From Desulfomonilaceae bacterium (lineage in GTDB: Bacteria; Desulfobacterota; Desulfomonilia; Desulfomonilales; Desulfomonilaceae), in assembly GCA_041662605.1 (NCBI GenBank), contig JBAZSD010000013.1:1-64000 (forward strand): DNA of 64,000 nt. Direction: 5' to 3'. Below are positions 50,701 through 59,901 of this stretch, piece after piece. Made by a program: the position numbers and the translations under genes. How positions within the stretch are numbered: the stretch's first letter is position 1; each line of letters opens with the position of its first letter. A model generated the notes under the pieces. It did no database searches and was not told the origin of the DNA. It saw only the letters and a list, made by a program, of their open reading frames with translations.

Positions 50701-53292
50701 TTACTGATTCAATGTTACAAACTTTAATTTATCGCCGTCCACCTGCGCCTCAATTTCGTCGTCAGGCCCAAATTTTCCAGCTAGGATCTCCGAAGCCAAG
50801 GGATTCTCAATGAGGCGCTGGATCGCTCGTTTAAGCGGTCTAGCTCCGTACGCCGGATCGAACCCGTCATCAGCGAGCAAATCTCTGGCTTCTGAGCTGA
50901 GCCTGAGGGTGAACTTGCTTTCTTCCAGTCTCCTGTTCAGACGTCCTATCTGTATATCAACTATTTTCTTAATGTCTTCCCTGGTTAAGGCATGGAAAAT
51001 TATAATGTCGTCCAGACGATTCAAAAACTCAGGTCTGAAATGGAATCGAAGCGCTTCCATCACGCGAGTTTTCATCGCCTCTTCATCTTTTCCTGAATAA
51101 TCTCTGATTTCTGTCGAGCCAATATTCGAAGTCATTATTATAATGCAATTCTTGAAGTCAACTGTCCGTCCTTTGCCATCCGTCAGTCTTCCATCATCCA
51201 GAATTTGCAACATCGCGTTGAAGACTTCCGGATGCGCTTTTTCAACTTCGTCGAAAAGGATAACTGAATAAGGCCTGCGGCGAACTGCTTCCGTAAGATA
51301 TCCTCCTTCATCATAACCGACATAGCCGGGAGGGGCGCCGATTAATCTTGCCACTGAGTGCCTCTCCATGTATTCGGACATGTCCACTCTAATCATTGCC
51401 TGTTCATCATCAAACAGGAATTCAGCCAGAGCCCTTGCAAGCTCCGTTTTTCCAACGCCCGTAGGACCAAGGAATATGAAGGAACCGATTGGACGATTAG
51501 GATCCTGGAGACCGGATCTGGCTCGGCGTACAGCGTTTGAAACAGCTATGATGGCCTCTTTTTGACCAATTACTCTTTTGCTGATTCTTTCTTCCATCTT
51601 GAGTAGCTTGCTGACTTCACTTTCAAGCATTCGAGCAACCGGTATTCCCGTCCATTTGGCCACAACTTCGGCAATGTCCTCAGGGCCGACTTCTTCTTTT
51701 AGAAGCCCACCATCTTTCTGAATCTCAGCCAGCTCAGTGTTTTTTGCGCTGATATCTTTCTCTAGGGCAATCATCATGCCGTACTTTAGTTCAGCGGCTT
51801 TTGTAAGGTTTCCTTCACGCTCTGCCTGGCCAGCTTGGGATTTGGCCTGTTCATATCTCTCTTTAAGGCGTCTTATCTCCGCTATGGCCTGTTTCTCTTT
51901 GCGCCATTCTTCTTTCAGCCCATTGGACTCAGTGGTGAGCTTTTCTATTTCTTCCTCTACTCTTTCCAGTCTGTCCAAGCTGTTGGTATCAGACTCTTTT
52001 TTTAGAGCTTGGCGTTCAATTTGAAGCTGGATGATTTTTCGGTCGATCTCATCTATTTCCGTAGGCATCGAATCTATTTCAATTCTAAGCTTTGAAGAGG
52101 CTTCGTCGATGAGGTCAATGGCCTTGTCAGGCAAGAACCTGTCGGTAATATACCTGTTCGACAGAGTGACAGCCGCTATGATAGCTGCGTCCTGAATTCT
52201 AACCCCATGATGCAACTCATAGCGTTCTTTCAGTCCCCTGAGGATGGATATCGAGTCCTGTACCGAAGGCTCTGCGACATAAACAGGCTGAAACCTTCGC
52301 TCTAGCGCAGCGTCCTTTTCAATATATTTCCTATATTCATTTATCGTGGTCGCCCCGACTGCCCGGAGTTCTCCTCGGGCCAGAGCGGGTTTCAACATAT
52401 TTGAAGCGTCTACAGCCCCTTCAGCCGCGCCCGCGCCAACAAGGGTATGCATTTCGTCAATGAACAGGATTATCTCCCCCGCGGCGGAAGTCACTTCTTT
52501 CAGGACGGCTTTGAGCCGATCTTCAAATTCCCCACGATATTTGGCTCCAGCAACCAACTGGCCAACATCCAGAGCCATAACCCGTTTACCTTTTAGGGTT
52601 TCTGGAATATCTCCGGACACTATCCGCCCTGCCAGCCCTTCTACTATCGCTGTCTTGCCGACGCCTGGGTCTCCTATCAATACAGGGTTGTTCTTCGTCC
52701 TTCGTGAAAGCACCTGGATTATTCTTCTTATTTCGTCGTCCCTGCCAATCACAGGGTCGAGCTTACCCTTACGCGCCAATTCGGTTAGGTCTTTTGTAAA
52801 CCTCTTGAGCGCCTGATATTTCTCTTCAGGAGCCTGATCCGTCACCCGCTGGGTCCCGCGTAGATCAGTCAAGACAGTGTAAATCTTGTCTTTCGTGACT
52901 CCTTTGGAATTAAGGATTTTGGCCGCGGAACTTCCCGAAGCTTGAGAAATGGCTATAAGAAGATGCTCCACTGACACATATTCGTCGCGTAACTGCTCCA
53001 TCTCCTTGAAAGCGCTCTCTAGCACGGCCCGGAGAGTGTTTGAAAAGTATCTATCGGCCACAGCGCCACTCTGCTGCGGAAAACGTTCTATCACCTGAAG
53101 AGTTTCATTTCTTATTCTGTCTAGATCGGCCCCAAGTTTCTTGATTATTTCAACGCAAAGCCCTTCGGCGTCTGAAATTAGAGCTAACAAAAGGTGTTCC
53201 GTGTCAACTTGGGGATTCCCCCTCTTTGACGCCATATTTTGAGCCATCTCGAGGGCTTCCTGAGATTTCAATGTAAACTTGTCCAAACGCAT
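50701..53292 (-). CDS. clpB: ATP-dependent disaggregase ClpB
   Basis: This full-length 863-residue Hsp100 protein has the N-domain at 1-150, AAA-1 with GDPGVGKTAIVEGLAGRI near residue 205, and the coiled-coil middle domain ~405-520 (absent from ClpA). AAA-2 has FLGPTGVGKTELARALAEFL near residue 605, followed by the D2-small domain (YGARPLKRAIQRLIENPLAS). It resolubilises aggregated proteins with DnaK. It has no ClpP-binding tripeptide loop of the IGF/L type that I can see. I found no CIRCE element or clear heat-shock promoter in the 285 bases upstream. Confidence 0.97.
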   Translation of the reverse strand: MRLDKFTLKSQEALEMAQNMASKRGNPQVDTEHLLLALISDAEGLCVEIIKKLGADLDRIRNETLQVIERFPQQSGAVADRYFSNTLRAVLESAFKEMEQLRDEYVSVEHLLIAISQASGSSAAKILNSKGVTKDKIYTVLTDLRGTQRVTDQAPEEKYQALKRFTKDLTELARKGKLDPVIGRDDEIRRIIQVLSRRTKNNPVLIGDPGVGKTAIVEGLAGRIVSGDIPETLKGKRVMALDVGQLVAGAKYRGEFEDRLKAVLKEVTSAAGEIILFIDEMHTLVGAGAAEGAVDASNMLKPALARGELRAVGATTINEYRKYIEKDAALERRFQPVYVAEPSVQDSISILRGLKERYELHHGVRIQDAAIIAAVTLSNRYITDRFLPDKAIDLIDEASSKLRIEIDSMPTEIDEIDRKIIQLQIERQALKKESDTNSLDRLERVEEEIEKLTTESNGLKEEWRKEKQAIAEIRRLKERYEQAKSQAGQAEREGNLTKAAELKYGMMIALEKDISAKNTELAEIQKDGGLLKEEVGPEDIAEVVAKWTGIPVARMLESEVSKLLKMEERISKRVIGQKEAIIAVSNAVRRARSGLQDPNRPIGSFIFLGPTGVGKTELARALAEFLFDDEQAMIRVDMSEYMERHSVARLIGAPPGYVGYDEGGYLTEAVRRRPYSVILFDEVEKAHPEVFNAMLQILDDGRLTDGKGRTVDFKNCIIIMTSNIGSTEIRDYSGKDEEAMKTRVMEALRFHFRPEFLNRLDDIIIFHALTREDIKKIVDIQIGRLNRRLEESKFTLRLSSEARDLLADDGFDPAYGARPLKRAIQRLIENPLASEILAGKFGPDDEIEAQVDGDKLKFVTLNQ

Positions 53293-53577
53293 TATGTTGC
53301 CTCCTTGAACTGTTTATTCATGACAAGGAATCCGCCTTTGTGGATCAATGAACATTTTGTTGAAACTGTTGGATTATTTGACGGAACCTCGCCAAAAGAG
53401 GAGCAAATCGCAAATTAAGAACTTATGGTTCACAGTTAAGCAGTCGGAGCATGTCTGTCAATTCGAACGCAGATTTATTTCCAAGTAAATGTTTGACTTA
53501 TCCTTGATGGGTTATTACGATTGAGCACAGAGATAAAATACTGGACAAAGTCATGTCGACTCAGCGGGGAGAAAGCA

Positions 53578-55113
53578 GTGGTGAACCGGCCACAGGAGAC
53601 CGCTCATTTCAATAATCAATCAACAGCTCCCAAACTTCTGGTGGCTGACGATGACGGATTATCCCTGGAAAGCCTGGCAGAATTACTGTCTCTTAACGGT
53701 TTTGAGGTTTTTACGGCTCAATCAGGGGAACAGGCTTGGGAACTCTATTTAAACCAAAAACCCGATCTCGTAATAACAGACATCCTGATGCCTGGAATGG
53801 ATGGAATAGGTCTTCTTAAACTCATAAGGGACAAAGACAATATCATACCGGTTATAATGATTACCGGCTTTGGCGAGGTGGAAACATCCATCAAAGCCCT
53901 TAGGTTTGGAGCTTCCGATTTCCTGCTTAAACCGATTAACGCCGAGATAATGATTTCCACTGTGCAAAAGGGTCTAGAGCATTACAGACTGAAACTCCTT
54001 GAAAAAGAGTACACTCAGCGTCTTGAGACTCAAGTTGAAAACAGGACTAGAGAGTTGGCGAGAACCAACGAGTTTCTCAGAGGCATTCTTGAAAGTTCGA
54101 GGGGTGTGTCCATAGTAGTTACAGGACTTGATAAGAAAGTACTATTCTGGAACTCCGGGGCTGAAAATATTTTTGGCTACTCTGAGGAGGAAATGGTCGG
54201 GCAATCTGTTGTTAGATTGTATTCACCGATCGCCAATCCGGACGAAATTCAAAATACACTTAGGCAGGCCTTGGCCAGCAAATCCGGGACAGTGCAAAAA
54301 GTAATCAAGCAGCTTTCCAAGGATGGCGAGGAGATCACACTTTCTCTTGCTATATCTCCCATGATGGATAGAAAGGGCCGGATAAATGGTGTCATAGGCC
54401 TGGGGCAGGACGTTACGGAACAATATCGGCTTCATCAGGAGCTGCTTGAATCGTACACAAGAATTAGAAAAATTCAGGGCGCCTCGATTTTCGCGCTGGC
54501 TCAACTGGCCGAGGCTCGTGATGGTGAAACAGGCGCGCACCTAAAAAGAATCAGAAAATATTGCGTCATCTTATGTGAAAGCCTTCGGAAAAGGCCCAAA
54601 TATGGTCCCAGGATGACTTCGGATTACATTGAAGACCTGGTACAATGCTCAGTACTGCATGATATAGGTAAAATTGTGATACCGGATAGCATATTGTTCA
54701 AACCTGGAAGATACGAATCTGATGAATTCGAAGTAATGCAAGAACATGCTTTGCTTGGCGGGAAAGCTCTGTTTGATGCGGCCCAAGAAACGGGTGAGTC
54801 TCAAAGCTACCTCACTGTCGGCGCAGAGGTAGCCTATTATCATCATGAACGGTGGGACGGGAAAGGCTATCCATTCGGTTTAAGTCAGGATAAAATACCC
54901 TTGTCCGCTAGAGTGGTAGCGTTATGTGATGTTTATGACGCCTTGAGATCCAAGAGACGTTACAAAGATGATTTCCCTCACGATGAGGCTGTAAGATTGA
55001 TACTTGATGAACGTGGCAAGCATTTTGACCCGGAGATTGTTGACGCTTTTCTGGAAACCGCTGAAGAATTCAGGGCCATTAGTAATGTTCACCCCCCGGC
55101 AGCCAATAATTGA
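53578..55113 (+). CDS. Response regulator with PAS and HD-GYP phosphodiesterase domains
   Basis: This 511-residue protein has an N-terminal receiver at ~15-130, with the phospho-Asp in LVITDILMPGMDG and Lys in FLLKPI. A coiled-coil linker and a PAS domain (~170-285) follow. A C-terminal HD-GYP domain (~305-490) carries HDIGKIVIP, HHERWDGKGYP and the GYP triad. HD-GYP proteins hydrolyse cyclic di-GMP. So a phosphorelay signal likely changes c-di-GMP levels and surface behaviour. The start is not certain: GTG 53578 has GGGGAG 6 bases upstream, while the frame reaches a TTG at 53521 with no binding site. The partner kinase is not encoded next to it. Confidence 0.9.
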   Translation: MVNRPQETAHFNNQSTAPKLLVADDDGLSLESLAELLSLNGFEVFTAQSGEQAWELYLNQKPDLVITDILMPGMDGIGLLKLIRDKDNIIPVIMITGFGEVETSIKALRFGASDFLLKPINAEIMISTVQKGLEHYRLKLLEKEYTQRLETQVENRTRELARTNEFLRGILESSRGVSIVVTGLDKKVLFWNSGAENIFGYSEEEMVGQSVVRLYSPIANPDEIQNTLRQALASKSGTVQKVIKQLSKDGEEITLSLAISPMMDRKGRINGVIGLGQDVTEQYRLHQELLESYTRIRKIQGASIFALAQLAEARDGETGAHLKRIRKYCVILCESLRKRPKYGPRMTSDYIEDLVQCSVLHDIGKIVIPDSILFKPGRYESDEFEVMQEHALLGGKALFDAAQETGESQSYLTVGAEVAYYHHERWDGKGYPFGLSQDKIPLSARVVALCDVYDALRSKRRYKDDFPHDEAVRLILDERGKHFDPEIVDAFLETAEEFRAISNVHPPAANN

Positions 55114-55184
55114 TCTTGCCAATTTCGTATTCTGAACCACCAATAGAAGCCTTTCCCAACTTATCCTCCTTCTGCAAACAAGGT

Positions 55185-55256
55185 ATGCTCTTCCAACGGG
55201 CCCACAAATTGTGTAAAGTGAATAATCTAAATTTTTCAGAAAGTGATTTGGTATGA
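55185..55256 (+). CDS. Candidate 23-residue leader peptide or precursor, uncertain
   Basis: A short frame from the ATG at 55185 encodes 23 residues (MLFQRAHKLCKVNNLNFSES and three more). Its TGA overlaps the ATG of the radical SAM gene (ATGA). The upstream AAGG is only one base from the ATG, so translation may be weak. It could couple translation of the radical SAM gene, be a small peptide substrate, or be chance. Confidence 0.25.
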   Translation: MLFQRAHKLCKVNNLNFSESDLV

Positions 55257-56464
55257 GTCAAAGCTGGGTACCTATTACAACGATATTGAAGACCGCTCCA
55301 AAGTTGCTGGAGATTCCCAAGTACGCCAAGAATGTGGCTATGATACAGGTGGACAAATTCCTGAGAAGCCTCTCTTATAAATCAGGGGATGGAGCAGCGG
55401 ACAAAATAAGGCAATGTAGTGTCCGCATCACTGATTATTGCAATCTTCGGTGTCATACATGCGGGCAATGGGGAGACAGGGGCTTTTTGAGGTCTTGCTC
55501 GCTCAAGGAGTTAAAAGAACACGAAGTTTCTCCTGAAAGATACATTTCGTTGCTGCGAGATCTTCAAGCTCACGGTCATACACCCTCGGTATATCTTTGG
55601 GGTGGCGAGCCAATGCTTTACAAGGGGTCCGTGGACATAATAGAGGAAGCGGCAAGGCTCGGGATGCCCCCGAGTATAGCCACCAACGGAACAGGGCTTT
55701 ATGAACATGCCGAGAGGTTGGTACAAGCCCCCATGTTCGTCGTCCAGATTTCAGTTGATGGCCCCGATGAAGAGACCCACAACAAAAGTCGTCCTGGAGC
55801 TGCCCCTTCGGTGAACAATTTTAGAACCATTAACAAGGCTATCGACACATTGACCCAGCTTCGAAAAGAAAAAGGTCAAAGGCTTCCTCTGATAGCTTCG
55901 CTAACAACTATCAACAACGTAAATTATCAGAGGCTCGTAGATATTTACGAAGTTTTTAGGGATCGCGTAGATGTTTGTGTATTTTATCTCGCGTGGTGGA
56001 TAGATGAGAAATCTGCGGAAAAACACACTGTGGACTTTGAAGAAAGGTTCGGATTCAAGCCTCAAAAGCACTATGGATGGATAGGAAATTGGAGACCACC
56101 TGATATCCAGGCCTTGTCGCAGCAACTAAAGCGCCTGCATGAACTGGCCAAAAAGTTTTCCGGGCCTGCCGTTATCGTGATGCCTCCCCTGGACGCCGTT
56201 GACGATCTGGAGCGCTACTACACGGATCATGACTGCACATTTGGTTTTGACAAATGCGTGTCAATCTTCAGCGCTGTGGAAATCAATTCCAACGGTGACA
56301 TGTCGCCGTGCCGGGATTACCATGATTTTGTAGTTGGAAACGTCAAAGAAAATACTATAACCGAGATTTGGAATTCAGATCGTTACCGAGAATTCCGTAA
56401 GAGTATTTCTACTAAAGGTTTGATGCCTGTTTGCACAAGGTGTTGCGGCTTGATGGGTTATTAA
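55253..56464 (+). CDS. Radical SAM protein with SPASM-like C-terminus
   Basis: The 403-residue protein has the radical SAM [4Fe-4S] motif CNLRCHTCGQWGDRGF at residue ~64. VYLWGGEPML and a conserved ATNGTGLY segment of the TIM barrel follow. The C-terminus has Cys-containing SPASM-like elements (CVSIFSAVEI, DMSPCRDYHDF, VCTRCCG), so it may carry auxiliary Fe-S clusters. SPASM proteins modify peptides or enzymes, or act on carbohydrates. No typical RiPP transporter, protease or recognisable precursor is nearby, except a small frame just upstream. The substrate is unknown. It is convergent with the Gx transporter gene. Confidence 0.87.
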   Translation: MSQSWVPITTILKTAPKLLEIPKYAKNVAMIQVDKFLRSLSYKSGDGAADKIRQCSVRITDYCNLRCHTCGQWGDRGFLRSCSLKELKEHEVSPERYISLLRDLQAHGHTPSVYLWGGEPMLYKGSVDIIEEAARLGMPPSIATNGTGLYEHAERLVQAPMFVVQISVDGPDEETHNKSRPGAAPSVNNFRTINKAIDTLTQLRKEKGQRLPLIASLTTINNVNYQRLVDIYEVFRDRVDVCVFYLAWWIDEKSAEKHTVDFEERFGFKPQKHYGWIGNWRPPDIQALSQQLKRLHELAKKFSGPAVIVMPPLDAVDDLERYYTDHDCTFGFDKCVSIFSAVEINSNGDMSPCRDYHDFVVGNVKENTITEIWNSDRYREFRKSISTKGLMPVCTRCCGLMGY

Positions 56465-56498
56465 CAGTCCCGCGTTTAACTCAAAAATCATCGCGGAC

Positions 56499-57008
56499 CT
56501 AAAATCCCAGGGACTTCATTCTCTTAATGAGGAATTTCGCAGCGAGGCCATTCATTATGCCCGTTACTATCGCTGCGAAAATCATTATCGGAGCCAGAAG
56601 CAGGATACTTTCGTTCTTCACGAGCATTGCATACGCTACCCAAAGTTGAGCCATATTGTGAGTCACAGCCCCCAAAACACTGACGCCAACTTCGCTGAGA
56701 AACCTTTCTCCAAAATGGTACGCCACCGCCATTACGCATATTGAACTGATACCTCCTGCGGCGGCGAGAAAAAATCCTGGTGATCCAAATTGCCCGGAGA
56801 TTAAACCTCCAAGCAATATCCTTCCTATTGTAAGCAAAGCGGCGTCTTTAAATCCAAAAATATACAACGTCGCAAGACCGATAATGTTTGCAAAACCAAA
56901 CCTAAACCAGCCTACAGTAAAAGGGACAAGCGCTTCCAGAGAATGTATTGCGGTAGCAAGGGCCAAGAGCATCGCCAATTGTGAGAGTTTTTGAGTCCTG
57001 TCACTCAT
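56499..57008 (-). CDS. Gx transporter family membrane protein
   Basis: The 169-residue protein has about five membrane helices and opens LSQLAMLLALATAIHSLEAL, with the Gly-rich loops GLISGQFGSPGFFLAAAGG and GAVTHNMAQL of this family. It is often mislabelled heptaprenyl diphosphate synthase component I. Related proteins resemble S-components of vitamin transporters. It overlaps the NusG_II gene by 4 bases, the usual pairing. In other genomes the pair is associated with FMN transfer (ApbE) and redox-membrane complexes; those genes are not here. Substrate is unknown. Confidence 0.85.
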   Translation of the reverse strand: MSDRTQKLSQLAMLLALATAIHSLEALVPFTVGWFRFGFANIIGLATLYIFGFKDAALLTIGRILLGGLISGQFGSPGFFLAAAGGISSICVMAVAYHFGERFLSEVGVSVLGAVTHNMAQLWVAYAMLVKNESILLLAPIMIFAAIVTGIMNGLAAKFLIKRMKSLGF

Positions 57009-57397
57009 CTGCTGATCGCGTCCACTTTGCCGTAATCGTCTCCTCCTATTCGAACAATTATTTCATTGGGCACACAAACCAGGGCCGCGCCGCCAGTTTT
57101 GGTTTCTCCCATTTTTGCACAGTAGTGATTAGGACATGGCGAACTAAGAATACTAACCTTGCCTGCTTTGATCTGAATCCTGGACTCACCCAACGGGCCA
57201 TTTACAGAAACGACGCGATCATGATTCAGAGAGTAACGGCCGACAAGCCGGGATCCAGACTCTATTAATACAACATCCCCGGAAGTAATGATTCGCTTTG
57301 GCAATAATACCGACAGAAGTAGGGCCAAAACACCCATCATCAAAATGACGATCAAGTCTCCTGGTTTGCAGCGCCGAAACAGAACACGTATTTCCAA
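57005..57397 (-). CDS. NusG domain II-containing protein
   Basis: This 130-residue protein has an N-terminal membrane helix (~15-33, LIVILMMGVLALLLSVLLP) and a single NusG_II-like beta domain. It has VLIESGSRLVGRYSLNHD, then SPCPNHYCAKMG (a CPxHxC motif) and VCVPNEIIVRI. The NusG transcription domain itself is absent, so it is not a transcription factor. It is likely periplasmic or membrane-bound and works with the Gx transporter, whose gene overlaps it. The start is a TTG at 57397 with AGGAAG upstream. The CPxHxC cysteines and His could bind metal or a cluster. Confidence 0.85.
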   Translation of the reverse strand: MEIRVLFRRCKPGDLIVILMMGVLALLLSVLLPKRIITSGDVVLIESGSRLVGRYSLNHDRVVSVNGPLGESRIQIKAGKVSILSSPCPNHYCAKMGETKTGGAALVCVPNEIIVRIGGDDYGKVDAISR

Positions 57398-57662
57398 GAT
57401 GGCTCAAACTTCCTTTCTAGTCCTTCAAATCGAGGGTATCATTTTCGTTTATGAAATGTTTTTACGCAAGTCCACCAAGCATATACATTAATTCTGGAAA
57501 ATTGTTTCAAGAGCTAATCAACGTCATAATAACCTGTATATTAGACCTCAAGGATTATAAACTTAAACTGTTACTTAATTTTTCCTTGCGCCTTGCGCAA
57601 CTTCCATATAAATATTGGACCAGTGGATTCTCGCGGTAACCTCACACTTTAGGCGGCTTGCG

Positions 57663-58184
57663 ATGAAATGTCCCGTATGTGGCGAAATAGAAGACAAGGT
57701 AATAGACTCCCGATTAGCAAAGGATAACACTGCAATTCGAAGGCGCAGGCAGTGTCTCAATTGTCTCAAGAGATTTACCACTTATGAAAGAATCGAAGAT
57801 ATTACTCCGTTTGTAATTAAAAAGGACGGCCGTCGGGAGGCTTTTGACAGGCGAAAAATCGTCGAAGGAATATTGAGGGCCTGCGAAAAAAGACCCATAA
57901 GTGTCGAACAAGTTGACGCAGTTGCAGACACCATCGAGCAAGACTTGATGGAAAGATCCGAGAAAGAGATACATGTTTCTTATATTGGCGAGCGAGTGAT
58001 GCTGGCGCTCAAAAAACTCGACGAAGTCGCATACGTAAGATTTGCTTCAGTATATAGGTCATTTCGAGACATAGATGAATTCATCAATGAAATAAAAGAA
58101 CTTTATGAACTTAAAGAAACCAAGGAACAACGAATAGAATATGAGCATGTAGATGAACCTGAAAACCCACAATGCGATCCATGA
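57663..58184 (+). CDS. nrdR: Transcriptional repressor NrdR
   Basis: The 173-residue protein has the N-terminal zinc ribbon (MKCPVCGEIEDKVIDSR, then RQCLNCLKRFTTYERIE). An ATP-cone domain follows at ~50-140 (IKKDGRREAFDRRKIVEGI). NrdR senses dATP/ATP and represses ribonucleotide reductase genes. It is slightly longer than most (150-160), with an acidic C-terminal tail. I start at the ATG at 57663, because an upstream ATG (57615) adds residues outside the family. A TTGCGC-N3-GCGCAA dyad (57586-57600) and a TATAAAT precede it. No nrd gene is in the window. It overlaps ribD by 32 bases, a common operon. Confidence 0.94.
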   Translation: MKCPVCGEIEDKVIDSRLAKDNTAIRRRRQCLNCLKRFTTYERIEDITPFVIKKDGRREAFDRRKIVEGILRACEKRPISVEQVDAVADTIEQDLMERSEKEIHVSYIGERVMLALKKLDEVAYVRFASVYRSFRDIDEFINEIKELYELKETKEQRIEYEHVDEPENPQCDP

Positions 58185-59286
58185 ATCGCGTAAGTTTATG
58201 TCCCGGGCTCTGAGCTTGGCCAGAAGGGGTCTCGGACGGACATCTCCCAATCCTATGGTGGGCGCAGTCGTAGTCAAAGATGGAAAAATTATTGGGGAGG
58301 GTTTCCACCGCGCGACAGGAGAGCCACATGCAGAGGTAGAGGCTATTCGCGCCGCCGGCGTAGAAACTCATGGCGCCGAACTCTTTGTAACATTGGAGCC
58401 ATGCAACCACTATGGCCGCACTCCTCCCTGTACTCAGGCGATTATGGCGGCAGGGGTCAAAAGGGTATATTATGGAATTGGCGACCCCAACCCATCAGTA
58501 ATTGGTGGCGGGGCTGAATTTTTACGTAGGGCAGGAATCGAAGTCGTGGGACAAGTCCTGGAAAACCGTTGTAGGGCTCTTAATGAGGTATACCTCGCAA
58601 ATGTTACACTCAAAAGGCCATTTGTTTATCTGAAATTGGCTATGAGCCTGGACGGTCGTATAGCAACCCGTACTGGGCATTCCCGATGGATAACGTCGGA
58701 GCAGTCCAGAATGAAAGCCCACAGGCTAAGAGACCGCGTTTGCGCGATCATGGTCGGCATTGAAACCGTGCTTATCGACAATCCCTCACTTACAACGCGA
58801 TTGAAGGAACGACAGGGACGCGACCCAATCAGGATTGTGGCTGATTCAAACTTAAGGACACCCCTTGATGCGAACATTTTTAACCAGACGTCTCAGGCTG
58901 GGGTAATTATTGCTACAAGAAGCAACCCACCTTCCCGTCTGAAGTCCAGGTTGGAAAAAAAGGGCGCTAAGGTAATCCAGACGACTGGCGCCGATAGGGT
59001 CGATTTGAAAGATCTTTTAGCAAATCTGTATAAGATGGGGATTACTTCACTCTTGATCGAAGGCGGAGCAGGATTGGCGTGGGGGGCTCTTGAAGCCAAA
59101 ATAGTGGATCGATGCATGTTCTTCTACGCCCCCATGATAATTGGTGGAAAATCGGCGCCTACTGGAGTCTCAGGGACGGGAATAAACAGACTTGAGGAAG
59201 CCCCTCGCCTGGTCGAAATGAGATCGCTCAAAGTCGGGCCTGACATTCTTGTAGAAGGTAAAGTAATTTATCCAGGCGAACATTAA
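58153..59286 (+). CDS. ribD: Bifunctional riboflavin biosynthesis protein RibD
   Basis: The 377-residue protein has an N-terminal deaminase domain (~15-145) with zinc residues in PHAEVEAIRAAG and EPCNHYGRTPPCTQAI. The C-terminal reductase domain (~155-370) has PFVYLKLAMSLDGRIATR and LLIEGGAGLAWGAL. It carries out two steps from the GTP-derived diaminopyrimidine to the ribityl precursor, with NADPH. It overlaps nrdR and touches the YciO-family gene. No other rib gene (ribE, ribBA, ribH) appears, so the pathway is split in this genome. A later ATG at 58198 is possible, but the residues before it fit the family N-terminus. Confidence 0.95.
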   Translation: MNLKTHNAIHESRKFMSRALSLARRGLGRTSPNPMVGAVVVKDGKIIGEGFHRATGEPHAEVEAIRAAGVETHGAELFVTLEPCNHYGRTPPCTQAIMAAGVKRVYYGIGDPNPSVIGGGAEFLRRAGIEVVGQVLENRCRALNEVYLANVTLKRPFVYLKLAMSLDGRIATRTGHSRWITSEQSRMKAHRLRDRVCAIMVGIETVLIDNPSLTTRLKERQGRDPIRIVADSNLRTPLDANIFNQTSQAGVIIATRSNPPSRLKSRLEKKGAKVIQTTGADRVDLKDLLANLYKMGITSLLIEGGAGLAWGALEAKIVDRCMFFYAPMIIGGKSAPTGVSGTGINRLEEAPRLVEMRSLKVGPDILVEGKVIYPGEH

Positions 59287-59901
59287 ATGATATTACAGAT
59301 AAATCCAGTCAACCCTCAGCCAAGACATATTACCAGGGTAGTAGATGTTCTTCGTAAGGATGGGGTAATTGTATATCCAACCGATACCGTTTACGGTCTA
59401 GGTTGTGACATCGCAAGCAAAAAGGCGCTGGAGCGTGTACGTCGAATTAAGAAGTTCGACAACAAAAGGCATCTCTCGTTTGTCTTTTCGGATTTCAAGG
59501 CTATTTCCCTTTACGCCCAAGTTACCGACAATGACTTCAAGTTGCTTAAGCGCAGGCTTCCCGGCGCCTACACGTTTATTCTCAAAGCCACCAGACTTGT
59601 CCCAAGAATTGTCCTCACAAAAAAACATGAGGTGGGAATACGCATCCCGGACAACAGAATCTGCCAGGCTTTACTGGAAGAACTGGGAAACCCGATTCTG
59701 AGTTCCTCCGTGAGGCTACCTAATGACCATTTACTTGATGACCCCCGTGAGATTGAAAGAATTTATAGAGGGCAGGTGGATTTGGTGATAGATGGCGGCA
59801 TTTTCCTACCCGAACCGTCTACTGTAGTGAGTCTTCTTGATGATCCCCCAAAGGTACTGCGTGTAGGCAAAGGCGATGTCAGTCCTTTCGAGGAAGATTA
59901 A
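59287..59901 (+). CDS. YciO/Sua5/YrdC-family protein
   Basis: The 204-residue protein has a YrdC-like domain with VIVYPTDTVYGLGCDI near the start. The conserved KKHEVGIRIPDNRICQALLE and the final RVGKGDVSPFEE follow. It resembles E. coli YciO throughout (HPDNPQQR-like opening, the DPREIE segment) more than TsaC. YciO-type proteins share the threonylcarbamoyl-AMP fold, but their t6A activity is much weaker or uncertain. With tsaE and trmO elsewhere in this window, it may contribute to t6A, but a separate TsaC is possible. Its ATG directly follows the ribD stop. It overlaps the convergent waaA by 23 bases. Confidence 0.88.
   Translation: MILQINPVNPQPRHITRVVDVLRKDGVIVYPTDTVYGLGCDIASKKALERVRRIKKFDNKRHLSFVFSDFKAISLYAQVTDNDFKLLKRRLPGAYTFILKATRLVPRIVLTKKHEVGIRIPDNRICQALLEELGNPILSSSVRLPNDHLLDDPREIERIYRGQVDLVIDGGIFLPEPSTVVSLLDDPPKVLRVGKGDVSPFEED

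Noticed and set aside
53293..53577. Heat-shock (sigma32) promoter or CIRCE element before clpB
   Set aside because: I looked for a CTTGAAA/CCCCAT pair and for the CIRCE inverted repeat on the minus strand. Neither is present in recognisable form.
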